Positions 1 to 10,446 are shown, counted from the first letter of the stretch. The stretch: DNA of 64,000 bases from Euphorbia lathyris (GCF_963576675.1 NC_088913.1:79545001-79609000), one strand, 5' to 3'. The notes: generated by a model from the letters alone, not told the origin. Numbers and translations are program-made.

Positions 1-649
1 CAGTCTGAAGACCTATTGGGTATGGCAGAGAAGTTTTGGGTAAGACCATATGGGATAGGCAATGTTAAGAGACGTCTCGACTATATATGTGGTGATGGAT
101 TGATACTTAAGGGGAGAAACTCGATGATGGATTCAATGTTTTAAGTTCATTTGGATTATGTTTTCGGTTATGATTGATTTTGATATAAAGTTTTACGTTT
201 GATTAATTACGAGTTAGTTTGATAAAACATTTATTTGATTACAAGTTGGTTTGATAAAATATTTATTTGATTATGAAATGGTTTGATGAAACGTTAAGTT
301 TTGAGTATATTTGAGAAGGTTTTGAGTAAATCCCTTAATAAATGTATATATGTAGCTATGTTAAATAAAGTTGGTTTTTATAGCTGATAGTTTCTTACTG
401 AGATTTTTGTCTCACCTTTTTAAATGTTTTAATGTTTTTAGGTGAGAATGTACATGATAGAGAGAAGGTTACCGACCGATTAGGCAAGGATCGGAAGTTG
501 TTGCTTATTGTTAGAACTATAGTTAGAACTTTGGTATTGCAATTGTAATATAATGATATTTGAATAAATTGGAGACTTCTAAGTATTGATTATGATCTTT
601 CTATTTTACGCCCGATGCCGATTGAGGTCGTTTAGGGTCGGGTGTGACA
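1..649 (+). mobile_element. 3' part of a Ty3/gypsy LTR (Tekay-like chromovirus)
   Basis: The stretch has no coding capacity and ends in GGGTCGGGTGTGACA, the kind of LTR end I associate with plant chromoviruses. It also holds an 'ACTGAGATTTTTGTCTCACC' block near 398-417 that is common in those LTRs. The end at 649 cuts abruptly into a different, minus-strand Athila fragment, consistent with an insertion boundary. The other end lies outside the window, so neither length nor target duplication can be checked. A solo LTR is possible. Confidence 0.5.
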
Positions 650-1142
650 CGAGACGAGGATTGAAATGCCAAAATCCCGTTAGCATCCTCCATATATCTG
701 TGGATGTCATATCTCTACCAAGATGACGTTTGATTGTATCCCTCGGGGGAAAACCAAACCAGGCATGTAATTCAGGGTATCCAAAAGTAAATGTTTCGCC
801 ATCTCGACGAAAACTGAGACGCACCTTTCGTTTGTTCACGAAACGAACTGTACATAAAAACTCGAGAATCCAGTCTCCAATAGTAGGAAACCGCATTTGG
901 GCGAACTTAGTCCATCCCAATCTCTCTAAATAGCGATTCATGTCATCGCCTATCCCGAGTTCAGAATTTAAGAACTTGTCCATATACAGCATACCAACGA
1001 AGAACGCATATCGAAATTTATAGTAGCGTCTGCCTTCGTCATGATTGAAAATAGGAAACGGAGCACCGTAGCGTTCTGATAAGTCAGGACGCTTATTGCG
1101 CGAAGCAGCAATCTGCTTGGAGGATTTGTGTTTGGCAGTCAT
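606..1142 (-). pseudogene. Athila-type retrotransposon ORF (ATHILA/plant transposon protein domain), truncated
   Basis: A 178-residue frame starts at the ATG at 1142. The middle part (a YLERLGW motif followed by 'FPTIGDWILEFL') resembles the ATHILA ORF family of plant Ty3/gypsy elements. The last 14 residues and the stop are encoded by the neighbouring LTR (606-649), so the protein is an artificial truncation. The fragment lies 3' of the integrase remnant in the same minus-strand element, the position of the extra ORF in Athila elements. Function of the family is unknown; it is often called envelope-like. No signal peptide or membrane segment is visible here. Confidence 0.6.
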
Positions 1143-1424
1143 GGTTTGTGAGGAACGAAAAATGTTTCTGTAACTTATTTGATGATTGTGTGTTTAGAAT
1201 ATCAGAAGTTTGGTCTGACAGAGATGAAAAGAAAATAATGTAATAGAAAGCTGAACCTCTAAGATTTATTTATAGGAATCATATGACGAAAAGAGGTGTT
1301 GTTTTGATGCGAAAAGGCATAAAATCATACCTCTGAAAGTTGAAGAAACTCAATTTTTCGAGTGTGAAAGGCTGTGTCTGCAGGATGAAGAAGAAACAGG
1401 TCTGATGGTGCAGAAAACACCCAT

Positions 1425-1620
1425 GTCACGACCGAGAATCCCAATTCTCGGTCGCGACACGTTGATTTCCTTGCGGAAATCAGACGTCGAAACCTTATAT
1501 TTCTGATTCTCGGCTGAGAATATAAATTCTCGGTAAGTTCAGAAATTTCCTTACCTGTTTGGACAATTCTGAAAACGTGAATTCTCAACCGAGAATCCAA
1601 ATTCTCGGCTGAGAATCACT
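1425..1620. repeat. Array of 16-bp palindromes ATTCTCGGCTGAGAAT and variants
   Basis: Near-perfect dyads sit at 1432-1451 (CCGAGAATC...ATTCTCGG), 1506-1521, 1581-1596 and 1601-1616, with a half-site at 1526-1533. They lie between the Athila integrase remnant and the downstream ORF, in a region without coding sequence. The spacing is irregular. They may be binding sites for a dimeric protein or hairpins in the element RNA; this is inference. Confidence 0.6.
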
Positions 1621-1852
1621 GAATTTCTTCTAATTCGAACTATTGACCTAAAATCGTAATTAAAAAAACATGACATAAACATATTTTCATGCATCTAAAT
1701 ATTAATATAAAGTCATCTAATAATTAAAAATCATAAAATTGACATGTGTAAAAATAAAAACTAAATTAAAACTAAAAATGAAAAAAATTAAACTAACAAA
1801 AACTAAAACAAAACAAAACAAAATGAAGAAAAAGTATATGAAATTAAACGAA

Positions 1853-2540
1853 TTAATCTTCAGGAAATTGTGTTATGAACTTAATCTCCTTAATTGAAAC
1901 ATTTTCGTAATAAATTTTGCATCTATTACCGTTAATCTTGAAGCGAACTCCGTTAGGTCCTTCAAGTTCTAAAGATCCATAGTCGAATGTTTTAACGACT
2001 AAATATGGTCCTGTCCATCTAGACTTAAGTTTACCTGGAAACAAACGGGGCCGTGAATTAAATAACAACACCTTATCCCCAATGTTAAAGCTTTTGACTT
2101 TAATCTTGGCGTCGTGCCATTTTTTCACTTTTTCTTTATATATTTTTTCATTTTCGTAAGATAGATGACGTAACTCATCCAACTCATTTAAGTTGAGCAA
2201 ACGTTTCTTACCTGCTTGTTGTAAATCAAAGTTAAGTTTTTTATAGCCCAATAGGCTTTATGCTCTAATTCTACTGGTAAATGACATGCTTTCCCATACA
2301 CTAATCGGTATGGCGTCATTCCTATTGGTGTTTTAAATGCAGTACGGTATGCCCATAACGCATTGTTAAGTTTACAAGACCAATCTTTTCTCGAAGACGA
2401 AACTGTTTTCTCTAGAATCCATTTGAGTTCTCTATTTGATATCTCTGCCTGGCCATTCGATTGAGGATGGTATGGCGTAGATACGTGGTGGTGTACTCCA
2501 TATTTTCTCATAAGTGCGTCAAAACTTCGGTTTATGAAAT
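1853..2540 (-). pseudogene. Athila-type gypsy integrase C-terminal half, frameshifted
   Basis: Two overlapping frames (2511-2188 and 2251-1853) together cover the end of an Athila integrase. The first has the catalytic-core tail '[15 protein letters not shown]' and '[18 protein letters not shown]'. The second has the C-terminal chromatin/DNA-binding region, 'RPRLFPGKLKSRWTGPYLVV'. One frameshift near 2240 separates them. Homology continues about 30 bases upstream of the first ATG and stops at 2540, where an unrelated repeat begins. The reverse transcriptase, RNase H and gag are missing, so the copy is dead. Same strand and family type as the element at 47.6-54.9 kb. Confidence 0.85.
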
Positions 2541-2800
2541 GGATAGGTGATTAATTAGGAGGGAAAACCAATGAGGGTAGTTTAGTCAATACACATTTAG
2601 GGGGCCCACGTTTTTAATTCGAAATAGTGAGATATGGGTGACGTGGCGGGTTGACTGGGGTTGACCGGTCATTCTCACCGGCTATACACCACGGTGTGAG
2701 GTCACCCCTAAGTTCGTGCATATTAGCGTGACATTTTGAAGGTTGTACACTAAAGTGTGATTTAGAGCAAAGGTTGTATACCATGTGTGAAATTTACCCC
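2539..2800. repeat. 261-bp dispersed repeat, copy 1
   Basis: Nearly identical, by eye about 97%, to 8388-8648 in the same orientation. It ends in GTGTGAAATTTACCC. It contains three related blocks of the form 'TACACCa..GTGTGA', so it has weak internal repetition. The last part resembles the terminal sequence of Mutator-like elements. It directly interrupts the Athila integrase at 2540. No target duplication could be recognised at either copy. Confidence 0.75.
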
Positions 2801-2822
2801 TTAAATAGTAGTATATAAATGG

Positions 2823-3325
2823 AATAAGGTGCAACAAAATGCCCTAATGTTTAGGACCAGGAGAAATTTTACTCTTAACGTTTAAAATGATGCAATTTTA
2901 CCTCTAACGTTATCAAGTTGGGTCAATTTAAGAAATAATTCATCAAATTGTATTCTCGATCATGAATTTTACTATCTACACTTCACATGTGAGTCTTTTA
3001 TCACTCATTACTAACAGATCATAAACATATGACTAGACGTGGAAAAAAAGAATAATAAATATATTGTCTTTTGTACGAGTTGGATAAAAAAATTTAAAAT
3101 ACTTCACCGAATTTATAAATATTAATCTTCAATTCTATTATTAAATTACAGAAATATGAAATCTTTTTTTAAACAAACTAATATGTAATTGATGCAGAAT
3201 AAAAAAACAAAATACTGTGTTTTATAATAATGCATGGAATTAACCCGACTTATCAATTTTTAAAGTAAAATTGTATCATTTTAAACGTTAGATTTAAAAT
3301 TGCTTCAATAGATGTCAATTGAATT
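2823..3325. mobile_element. Non-autonomous Mutator-like element, right end decayed
   Basis: The left end (AATAAGGTGCAACAAAATGCC) begins a long inverted repeat with the motif 'AATTTTACCTCTAACGTT'. Its reverse complement is found, degenerate, at about 3240-3325. The same terminal family forms the intact element at 8877-9503. No ORF is present. The right end has lost the outermost part of the inverted repeat, so no target duplication can be seen. Confidence 0.6.
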
Positions 3326-4141
3326 TCACTACGTATCTAATGATATATTTACCTCTGAAAATTTGGCAATTACTTAATCTGTTTATCTTTTCAAAATACA
3401 AACTACAACCTCACATGTTTCACTACAAGAAAACATACTTAGCTACCGATTGCAGTCGATTGTTAATGATTTTTTCCAATCACAAAAAGAGAAAGTAAAA
3501 TTGACGCCCATTTTAGCAAAATAGAAAGAAAAAATTAAAAAATAAATAAAACAGAAAAAAAAAGAAATAATAAATTTAAAAAGAGAAAAGATAAAGATAA
3601 AACCTAAATCCCTCTCTTTGCTCTCATCTCCTATTTGAGCTTGACAAGCCCCCTCTTCTGAAGATCAGCGGTTTCACTCTTCTGTGCTTTCCGAACTAAT
3701 CCATTCTTTTGTTTAGATTTTATTTGTGAAAATGCGAGTGGTCGGCCGACATACCAATTCACTTAGCTTGTTGTTTTTTGCTTTCTATTTGTATGAACTT
3801 TTCTTTTCTTATTAATATATTTGGGTTGAGGGCTTGGGATTTGCCGGAGGTGCTAACCTAGTTGGGATTTTCGGTTCCTCAAGCCTGCCTCCTCCCTCTT
3901 AATTAAAAAAAATAGTTTTAATAAGCGGGTATTTAATTATTATAAATAATTATTAATAATGATAGATTTCCCATTATTGTAAGTTTACTAATAAACGGAC
4001 TCATCCTCGTTATTAAAAAATAATTAGCAAGACAATGTTTAACAAGCGGACTATAAGGGGCTTTTACACTTATTAAAAACTTTTACCAAGTCTATTTCAC
4101 TTTTAATTGCTAACAATTTCTTCTTCCAAACAAAATTATAA
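3326..4141. other. Intergenic AT-rich stretch with an isolated CACTA-like terminus
   Basis: At 3421 there is CACTACAAGAAAAC, the typical terminal motif of En/Spm (CACTA) elements, but I find no matching opposite end. A 3600-3900 stretch with CT-rich sequence resembles an untranslated leader, with no ORF. Nothing else is recognisable. Confidence 0.35.
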
Positions 4142-4709
4142 GTGATGTTTGGTTCACGGAATGGAATAGAATATCAGAGAATAAAATAGATATTCTTAGG
4201 AATATCTATTCCTATGTTTAGTTAAGAATGAAATAAATTGGAATAAGTAGTTTTACAAGTCAAAAGACAATCTTACCCTAAAGTTTAATTTCTTAGTTAT
4301 TTTAAAATTTCAATTGAGAGGAAATATGAAAAACACAAAAAACATGAAAATGCAAAAAAAAACATAAAAAACGAAATAAAAATAGAAAACAGTGAAAACG
4401 CGAAAAACATATAAAGGGGTTAACACAAAAAAAAATACACAAAACATGAAAAAGCAAAAAAAAAAACGAAACACGCGAAAAAACACATGAATACGCGAAA
4501 AACAAAGTGTGAAAAAATATGGAAAACACGAAAACTGTAAAAAATGTTAAAAACACAAAAATATGGAAAACAATGAAAACTTGAAAAACTGTTAAAAATA
4601 CGAAAACATGTAAACAGGGGCGGAGCCAGCCCAGGGCTCGGGGGGCTTCGACCGGCTCCACCCTTGAGTACTCGTGCTTTCGCCTTTGCAGCCCCCTCTA
4701 ATATTAATT

Positions 4710-5975
4710 GGGAAAAGTACAAAAATAAACCTTGTGGTTACACCTGTTTTCGAATAACGCCCGTGTGGTTTAAAAGTTTACAAAATGGTACCTTGAGGTT
4801 CATTTCGCTAGCAAACACATACCAAATTGAGTAACGGTGTTAAAAGTCAAAGGGAAAAGAGTTAATTTGGTCCTTATATTTATTTATTTTTATAAATTAA
4901 CCCCCCTTATTATCTAATTATCACAAACAAACCCAAAAAAAAAAATCAATTATACCATCTTCTCCATCTTTTTAAATTTTTTTCTTTCTCTCTCTTCTCT
5001 CTCTAAAATCAATTAAGAAATTTATTCACATAGCTATTCAAATTATTATTATTATTATTATTTTAATCTTAATTTGTAAAGTTCAGTTCGCCGAGTAAAT
5101 TCAGAAGAACATTGATTTGTATCAATTCCGCAACGAAATTCCTTTGACGACGACGGCTACTGCCAATTTCACTCGAGGAGAACTCGCCACCGCTCTCCGC
5201 AAGGTACCATGTATATGTATATATGTTCTTTTTCTCTAGATGAATTGGTTTTCTATTGTGTTTATAATTAGCATTTCTTGACCGATCCATCATCAATGGA
5301 TTGGGAAGGATTTCTGGGTTCAAAACCTAGGCACGCCCAAATTTTCTATAATAAAAAGTGGTTTTTCGAGCTATTTTTTAGAGTTTTCACAGTGGTATAT
5401 TCTTATGATTACTTTTGTATCTAATTTTTCATTCGGCTGTGTTGGTCGCGTCAAAGTTCACAAACTAGTAATTGAGATAACAATGTAGTTATATTATGGG
5501 ATTTTTTCCTGGCAGCAAATACTTGTTGATATGAACTATCTAATTCATATGGAATGTTCTTCATCTTTAGTTCGCATGCACCTTTTACTTAAGGATATAA
5601 ATTCTTTTTAGCATAAGTGTGATCTCATCTGTCTAATTTTTCTGTTTTAGAGAGAGGGAAATTAAGAGAGAAGAGAGAGAAAGAAGAAGAAAAAAATAAG
5701 AAATTAAAGAGACGGAGAAGATGGTATAATTGATTTTTATTTTTTCTTTTGGGGTTTGTTTGTGATAATTAGATAATAAGGAGTTTAATTTATAAAAATA
5801 AATAAATATAAGGACCAAATTAACTCTTTTCCATTTGACTTTTAACACCGTTAGTCAATTTAGTATGTGTTTGCTAATGGAATGAACCTCAAGATACCAT
5901 TTTGCAAACTTTTAAACCACACGGGTGTTGTTCGAAAATAGGTGCAACCACAAGGTTTATTTTTGTACTTTTCTC
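4710..5975. mobile_element. Pack-MULE-like element with about 290-bp terminal inverted repeats and 9-bp target duplication
   Basis: The left terminus GGGAAAAGTACAAAAATAAACC is matched in reverse at the right terminus, which ends GTACTTTTCTC at 5975. The inverted repeats extend roughly 290 bases (about 4710-5010 and 5650-5975). The flanks carry ATATTAATT (4701-4709 and 5976-5984), a 9-bp duplication diagnostic of Mutator-like transposition. The element carries no transposase. Between the repeats is non-repetitive sequence with an exon-like segment, which makes it Pack-MULE-like. It lies inside the hAT element. Confidence 0.9.
5084..5203 (+). other. Possible captured host exon inside the MULE
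   Basis: Sequence composition changes sharply here to balanced base content, with an open plus-strand reading of about 35 codons after the TAA at 5096. The segment ends AAG|GTACCATG, a plausible splice donor. A pyrimidine-rich TCTGTTTTAG near 5640-5650 could be the acceptor. I do not recognise the parent gene. A minus-strand frame over the same bases (5323-5069) is probably a shadow. Confidence 0.4.
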
Positions 5976-7604
5976 ATATTAATTTATATAGACACTATGT
6001 AGTATTATCTTTAAGCTTTGAAGTAGATGAGATGGTTAAGATGCATGCTTTTATTTACGAGGTTCAAAGTTCAATTCCGTCCAATCTCCTTTTTTTTATT
6101 TTAGAAAGTTTTTATTTATTTATAGAACTATGTTATCATTACTAATTATTTTAAATGGAATTTTGATTTTTATAACACTTTACAACTTATTTTTATTGTC
6201 TTTGACATTATAAAAAGAACTAGTTTCTTATTTTTGAGATTTAAATAATTTAATTTTTAGCCAACACACTAAAACGATGATAATTTAACGTGTTGGAGGC
6301 TAAAAAAAATTTGTCCAGCCCTAACGCGCTGGACTTTCAGAAATTATCCCCTAACCCCTCGACTAAAATTAGCCCCCCCCCCCCCCCCCCCAAGTCTAAA
6401 TTTATGGCTCCGCCACTGCATGTAAATATGCGAAAAATATGAAAACGTGAAAATACACAAAAGGTGAAAAATTATGAAAAACACAAAAAACGTAAAAGAA
6501 AACATTCAAAACATGAAACTGTGAGAAAAGGTGGAAAAACACGAAAATATGAAAAAACACGAAAATGTGAAAAATATTTTTAATGTTAAAAACACGTGAA
6601 AAAATACGTTTTTAACAATTTTTCATATATTCTAGTTTTTCGCGGTTGTTCATGTTTTCGTATTTCTCGTGTTTTGTCACGTTTGTGTGTTTTTTCTATT
6701 TTTTCGCGTTTCACAGTTTTCATTTTTACGCATTATCGTGTTTTTTCAAGTTTTTGAAGTTTTCACATTTTGTCAGTTTTTCGCGTTATTCACGTTATTC
6801 ACGTTTTTATGTTTTTTTTTTGCGTTTTTTCACAATTTCGTGTTTTTTTTGCGCTTTCACATTTTCATGTTTTTCACATTTTGTCACGTTTTTGTATTTT
6901 TTGTATTTTTTTACATTTTTGTATTTTTCGTGTTTTGTCACTTTTTCGTGTTATTCATGTTTGTGTGTTTTTTTTTGTTTTCGTCTTTGTTCACGTTTTG
7001 ACATTTTTCATGTTTTTCAGGTTTGTTCATATTTTCATATATTTCGGGTTTTTTCACATTTTCGCGGTTGTTCATGTTTTTCCATTTTTCTATTTTTTTC
7101 GCGTTTTTCACGTTTTTATATTTTTTCATTTTGTTACTTTTTTGTATTATTCACATTTTTTCATGTTTTTTCAGGTATTCGTATTTTTTGTGTTTTCTCA
7201 TGTTTTTGTGTTGTTTTTGCGTTTTTCGCATTTTCATATGTTATCGCGTTTTTCATGTTTTGTCACTTTTTTTTTTGTTTTTTGCATTTTCTCATATTTT
7301 TATATTATTCATGTTTTGTCACTTTTTCGTGTTATTCATGTTTTTTTCTTTTTACGGGTTTTTTTTTTGCATTTTCGTGTTTCTTCATGTTTTCGTGTTT
7401 TTCGTGTTTTTTCTTCTTCATTTTTCATGTTTTTGTGTTTTGTAATGTTTTCGCTTTATTCACATTTTCCGTGTTTTTCTATTTATCACGTTTTTTAGGA
7501 TATAAATTGTGGATTTGCCAAAATTTATAGGATTTGATAGATTGGTTAGAGGGAAATTTTGGAAATGAAGTTATTCCAGGGAAAATTTTTTGAACCAAAT
7601 CTTG

Positions 7605-8387
7605 GAATAGAATTCATCAGGAATAACTATTCTACCCATTCTCTATTACATAACGAGCCCGTTCAACATGGCATGAATCACATGAATATGTTCCAGACCA
7701 TGTCTAAGCAGAAGCCCAATTCATCATATACGACACATTCAACTCCAAATGGTCCGATAGAAGAGAAGCCCAAAATGTTCAATATGGCGAGAACCACCCC
7801 ACTGTCTAGTCCACGTGTAGCATTATACTTTACACGTGTAAACCTAATATTTACTTTCTTTCTTTCTTCATTATTACGATATCCAATTTTACTATTATCG
7901 GCTACTAACTTTGTCATGAGAGTTTATCATGGACGCCCACCCCAATACAGATGAATAAGCATATAAAAAAGTCAATTCGAAAGTTGGATCAAACCTCACA
8001 TTCAATATAAAGAATATGGTGATGAAAGTTTCACTTTGGAGTTTTTTTACCAAATGTGATATCTCTTTCTACAAATTCAACATTTGTTACCAACTAAGTC
8101 ACAACCATAGGTTTTTAGAAGAAATTTATAACTCATCGTACTAAAAGTTTATTATACATTACATTTTGATGACTAATGAAGGAATTTGATTTGTAAAATT
8201 TTAAAGTTTAGAATTTTAATTAAATTTAGAAAATCCAGAGTTTGAAAATATCTAATGTGAAGTAGAGATTTTGACAAGAGCCCATTTATAAAAAAAAAAA
8301 AAAGTGAGATATGTAAAAAGTTTAACCTAAAATTTCATGGAGAGAGAAGATATGAATCTGATTTAACGAAGGGATGTGTATTGGGAG
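7605..8387. other. Intergenic stretch, no recognisable gene
   Basis: Short open frames occur on both strands (7559-7954 and 7917-7678) but overlap each other and show no known motif. I cannot assign this stretch to any element. Confidence 0.4.
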
Positions 8388-8648
8388 ATGGGTAGGTGAT
8401 TAATGAGGAGGGAAAACCAATGAGGGTAGTTTAGTCAATACACATTTAGGGGGCCCACGTTTTTAATTCGAAATAGTGGGATATGGGTGACGTGGCGGGT
8501 TGACTGGGGTTGACCGGTCATTCTCACCGGCTATACACCACGGTGTGAGGTCACCCCTAAGTTCGTGTATATTAGTGTGACATTTTGAAGGTTGTACACC
8601 AAAGTGTGATTTAGAGCAAAGGTTGTATACCATGTGTGAAATTTACCC
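8388..8648. repeat. 261-bp dispersed repeat, copy 2
   Basis: Same orientation and nearly the same sequence as 2539-2800, differing at a handful of positions. It stops at the same terminal TTTACCC, so the boundaries of both copies define the repeat unit. It is followed directly by a hAT-type MITE. Confidence 0.75.
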
Positions 8649-8655
8649 ACTATTT

Positions 8656-9849
8656 AAGGGTCTATTTAGTTCAGCTGTCAGCTAATTAATATATAGTTGT
8701 TGATGTTGCTGTTAGCTGTTTGCGGTTGAAGTAAGATGTTTGTTGTTGTTGTTAGCTGTTTGTTATTAACTGTTTACTTATTAGTATTTGGTAAAATTAT
8801 ATTGAAATGTTGTTGTTCGTATTTAAAATGTCTAATATGAACATGTTTTAAATTAATCAACAAATAAATTATAAAAAGGATAAAGTGAAAAAATGCCTCT
8901 AACGTTTACAGTCATGAATAATTCTACTCTTAATGTCTAAATTGATGTAATTTTACCCATAACGTTGGCAGTCAAGACCAATTTTACCAATAACATTGGC
9001 AATCAATAGCAATTTTACCTCTAACATTGTCAAGTTTGATCAATTTCAGACATTATTATAAAAGACATATATTTTATTTCTTATTCTACACCAATTGCAT
9101 ATCAGCTAGTTCTAAACAAAGATTTCATATTTTTTTGTGATTTAATAATAAAATTGAAAATTAACATTTACAAATTCGGCGTAATATTTTAATTTTTTTT
9201 ATCCAACTCGTACAAAAGGTTATATTTTTTAAATTGTTTTAAAAAAGAGTTCATATCTAATCATATGTTTGCGATCTGTTACTAATTATGATAAAATGAC
9301 ACACATGTGAAATGTAGATGACAATATTCATGACCAAAAAAACAGTTTGATGAATTGTTTCTCAAATTGACCAAACTTGTTAACGTTATGGGTAAAATTG
9401 CTCTTGACTGCCAACATAAGGAGGTATAATTGCACCATTTTAGACTTTAAGGGTAAAATTGCTCATAGTTATAAACGTTATGGGTATTTTTGCACCTTAT
9501 TCTATTATAAAATAAAAAACATATTACACAAATAATTAAAAATAATCTATATAAAAATACAAAAAATACAAAAAAATCATTGAACGCAACAAAACCTTGT
9601 TCTTCCAATAATTATGTTATAGAAGTATAAATAATGTTAAAGAATATACATATTTTGTAGAAATAAGAAGGATAATTTTGTCAATAATAAATAACTACAA
9701 ACAACTTTTCATAAAAAGCTAATATCAGCTTTTCTGCAGTTTAAGAAAATGTTAAACACTACGGTTATATAAACCTAATCAAACGCTATATTTTATGCAT
9801 TTGAAGTGAAAAGCTAACAATATTTCAAAAAGCTGAAACAAACCCCCTT
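8656..9849. mobile_element. hAT-type MITE (TGTTTGCTGTTA family), interrupted by a MULE
   Basis: The left end reads AGGGTCTATTTAGTTCAGCT and the right end AGCTGAAACAAACCCCCTT, an imperfect inverted repeat. The left arm is rich in TGTTGTTGTTAGCTGTTTG repeats. Related sequence occurs in reverse at 55640-55770 and again at 62165-62360. No unambiguous 8-bp target duplication was found. The Mutator-like element at 8877-9503 is inserted within it. Confidence 0.55.
8877..9503. mobile_element. Non-autonomous Mutator-like element with 9-bp target duplication
   Basis: The 627-bp element begins AGGATAAAGTG and ends CACCTTATTCT. Its ends form long inverted repeats (over 100 bases) built from iterated 'AATTTTACC..TAACGTT' blocks. 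It is flanked by ATTATAAAA at 8868-8876 and 9504-9512, the duplication length typical of Mutator-like elements. No coding sequence is present. The element at 2823-3325 belongs to the same terminal family. Confidence 0.85.
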
Positions 9850-9865
9850 AAGTATAATAATCACT

Positions 9866-10440
9866 GCCCGTATTCGTGTTACTGCTGCTCCGACTACTAG
9901 ACAAAACTGGCAAGGGTTTTTGAAAATGAACGTTGACGGGGCTATTTTTCAAGACGAAGGTTTTGCTAGTTTCGGATTTGTGCTAAGGTCTCCGAGGGCA
10001 TGTTTCTGGCGGTGGCGGGAAATGGAGCAGTACAGTGTCGTCTTGATCCTTTTTTGGTGGAGGTAATCTTGTGCCGAGAAGCGTTGAGCTGGCTCAAGGA
10101 CACGGGTAGGCAAAATTTTCTGATAGAAACATACTCTCAATTGCTAGTGTATGCTTTCCAGTGCAGGAAATTGTGGATTCTAGATTTAATTATTGAGGAT
10201 TGCAAATCCCTATTGCAGGAAATTGTGAATGTGTCTATTTCTTTTATTTATACGTCAGCTAACTCCACTGCTCATTCTGCACTAGAGCAAATGCGTCAGC
10301 TAACTCCGCTGCTCATTCTGCACTAGAGCAATTGCGTCAGCTAACTCCGCTGAGGTCTGGTTATCTGTGCCGCCATCATATATTTGTTCTACTCTTTTAT
10401 CTCATCAATAAACTTCAAATTCAGTTTCCAAAAAAAAAAA
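9866..10440 (+). pseudogene. 5'-truncated LINE 3' end with RNase H-like (RVT_3) domain
   Basis: The plus strand encodes a fragment like the RNase H-like domain at the 3' end of plant L1-type LINEs, starting 'LKMNVDGAIF' near 9925. A second frame (10000-10326) continues with the middle of the domain and a tail in the position of the usual 'AN..AH.LA' helix. A frameshift near 9990-10000 separates them. The unit ends in a run of 12 A residues (10429-10440). AATCACT at 9859-9865 and 10440-10446 is a possible target duplication, which would fit 5'-truncated LINE insertion. A roughly 41-bp tandem duplication spans about 10250-10345. Confidence 0.65.
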
Positions 10441-10446
10441 ATCACT

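Larger units (their letters stand above)
4615..6418. mobile_element. Non-autonomous hAT (Tip100-like) element with 8-bp target duplication
   Basis: The ends are CAGGGGCGGAGCC (4615) and GGCTCCGCCACTG (to 6418), an imperfect inverted repeat typical of plant hAT elements. It is flanked on both sides by CATGTAAA (4607-4614 and 6419-6426), the 8-bp duplication expected for hAT. No transposase ORF is visible. It is itself interrupted by a Mutator-like element (4710-5975). A run of 19 C residues lies at 6373-6391 close to the right end. The insertion sits inside the A-rich arm of the foldback element. Confidence 0.9.
4142..7604. mobile_element. Large foldback element with low-complexity arms, interrupted by a hAT insertion
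   Basis: The arms are made of degenerate repeats of the type GAAAAACACGAAAA (A-rich) and their reverse complement TTTTCGTGTTTTTC (T-rich). The A-rich arm is 4315-4606 and continues at 6427-6605 after the hAT insertion; the T-rich arm is 6606-7495. Possible short terminal repeats are GATGTTTGGTTCA (about 4144) and the complement of AAGATTTGGTTCA (about 7591-7603). I saw no clear target duplication, so the outer limits are approximate. Without the hAT insertion the element would be about 1.65 kb. A smaller element of the same design lies at 12649-13288. Confidence 0.5.

Noticed and set aside
4315..4606. CRISPR-like interpretation of the repeated CACGAAAAA units
   Set aside because: Unit length and spacing are irregular, there are no unique spacers, and the organism is a plant.
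4302..4722. Phe/Cys-rich minus-strand frames
   Set aside because: Same cause: the A-rich arm read in reverse; one also runs across a hAT terminus.
5069..5323. 84-codon minus-strand ORF inside the MULE
   Set aside because: Contradicted by the plus-strand splice-like signals and crosses the presumed intron; probably a shadow.
6646..7530. Overlapping Phe-rich open frames on the plus strand (up to 294 codons)
   Set aside because: They arise in all three frames from the T-rich foldback arm; no domain, no codon bias, pure low-complexity composition.
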